A stretch of 64,000 nucleotides of DNA from Dirofilaria immitis. Its lineage: Eukaryota; Nematoda; Chromadorea; Rhabditida; Onchocercidae. Below the pieces are notes generated by a model. It saw nothing but the letters and a program-made list of their open reading frames with translations. It had not been told where the DNA came from and made no database searches. Both the position numbers and the translations under genes were made by a program. The stretch covers positions 1,488,001-1,552,000 of the forward strand of contig JAKNDB010000107.1 in NCBI GenBank assembly GCA_024305405.1, in the 5' to 3' direction. Position 1 is the first letter of the stretch. Every line of letters begins with the position of its first letter. Below, piece after piece: positions 63,301-64,000 of this stretch.

Positions 63301-64000
63301 AACTTCATCCCATATTTCAAATTCATTGCTATTTATTATTACAATTTAATCTTACTCCATTTCAATGTGAATTTATCTTAGCATTTGCGACGCAAACAAC
63401 GAAAATAATTGTGATGACGAACCGTATTTTATTTGAACTTCTACGATGAATTATACAAACTCGTTATAGTGAAGAATTGAATGATTAAATTGATCCAATC
63501 CTTTCTTTATTTGATAAATAACTTAATAAATGAATTATTCTGTCTTTCAATAACTTAATATTTTCTTTTTGATTTTCTAAAATTATATGCAACCCATTTT
63601 AACAAATATTATTTTAAAATAATATTTTTATAAGGTTAATAGTTATTGCGAAATTAAACAATTCAAAATACGAAAAAATAAAAGTTTGAAAATCACAAAT
63701 AATATATATAGTATTATTGTTTTTATTTTGATTTACATAGGATTTATTGATTAATAATAAAACTATGAGTAATTCAAATTTCATAATTTGTTTATATGTT
63801 TATATTCACAATATTTTTTATTCTTTGAAATCTTATTTTCGATCTTTTTTTTTTTTTTTTTTGGAATTATAATGTCCTTCGATAAACTAATTATAATTCT
63901 AGATTCCCTTCCTTTTTTTTTTTTCGTTGAAAACACAATCTTTCGATAGACGAAAGAGCATTAGCATAATTTATTTATTCCTTTTATGCATACCGAAAAA

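Larger units (their letters stand above)
57954..64000. other. Gene-poor AT-rich flank
   Basis: No supportable gene. Open frames at 59706-59930 (TTG start), 60420-60620, 62522-62716 and 63091-63381 are hydrophobic or end in homopolymers. The 60420 frame begins ATGATGGAAGTTGACAATTT and reaches a donor-like CTGG|GTAAGG at 60447, but has no partner exon. The region contains a CA/TA microsatellite, AAT/AAC-type trinucleotide tracts and many homopolymers. Confidence 0.65.

Noticed and set aside
1..64000. tRNA, rRNA or spliced-leader RNA genes
   Set aside because: I looked for B-box (GGTTCGAATCC-like) motifs and the spliced-leader core and saw none. GGTTCGAGTTGG at about 48119 is inside a coding exon.

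Overview
This is an AT-rich (roughly three-quarters A+T by eye) stretch of nematode nuclear DNA. The strongest taxonomic evidence is a nematode cuticle collagen with the Col_cuticle_N domain and the usual C-terminal signature. Other support comes from TTTTCAG/TTTTTAG-type acceptors directly upstream of start codons (spliced-leader style), many introns, and long A/T homopolymers. A spirurid/filarial (clade III) worm seems plausible from the collagen and intron style, but that is inference; no species is claimed.

Layout: 1-16.27 kb is gene-poor flank with microsatellites and a 65-bp minisatellite. 16.28-21.66 kb (+) is a three-exon cuticle collagen with a 4.3-kb first intron. 21.8-27.7 kb is intergenic, with a 28-bp minisatellite. 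27.69-30.82 kb (-) is a four-exon, signal-peptide-bearing orphan protein. 30.8-35.4 kb is intergenic and repeat-rich. 35.40-38.28 kb (-) is an eight-exon heparan sulfate 6-O-sulfotransferase. 38.3-42.2 kb is a divergent intergenic region with a perfect E2F-type site, a 1.6-kb purine/pyrimidine-alternating tract and a GC-rich islet. 42.21-43.07 kb (+) is a two-exon single-HMG-box protein. 45.01-57.90 kb (+) is a roughly 26-exon, ~1,080-residue orphan gene, with a possible antisense gene nested in one intron. 57.9-64 kb has no gene I can support.

Most genes are not visible as long open reading frames. I reconstructed them by joining exons at GT..AG sites and requiring phase to be preserved. With that test, every gene carries one or more places where the frame is lost by exactly one base, nearly always in a short A/T run. 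Adding one base restores both the protein and the exon phase. I count 13 such sites over about 6.4 kb of coding sequence, plus two further phase conflicts I could not resolve. The uniform direction points to undercalled homopolymers in the assembly rather than pseudogenes, and it explains why automated gene calls would fail here.

The genes do not form an obvious pathway. The collagen is extracellular cuticle, the sulfotransferase acts in the Golgi on heparan sulfate, the HMG-box protein is probably nuclear, and the two orphan proteins are unassigned. The most novel items are the large orphan gene (with a tandemly duplicated, in-frame alternative splice donor), the secreted orphan, and the regulatory-looking divergent intergenic region.
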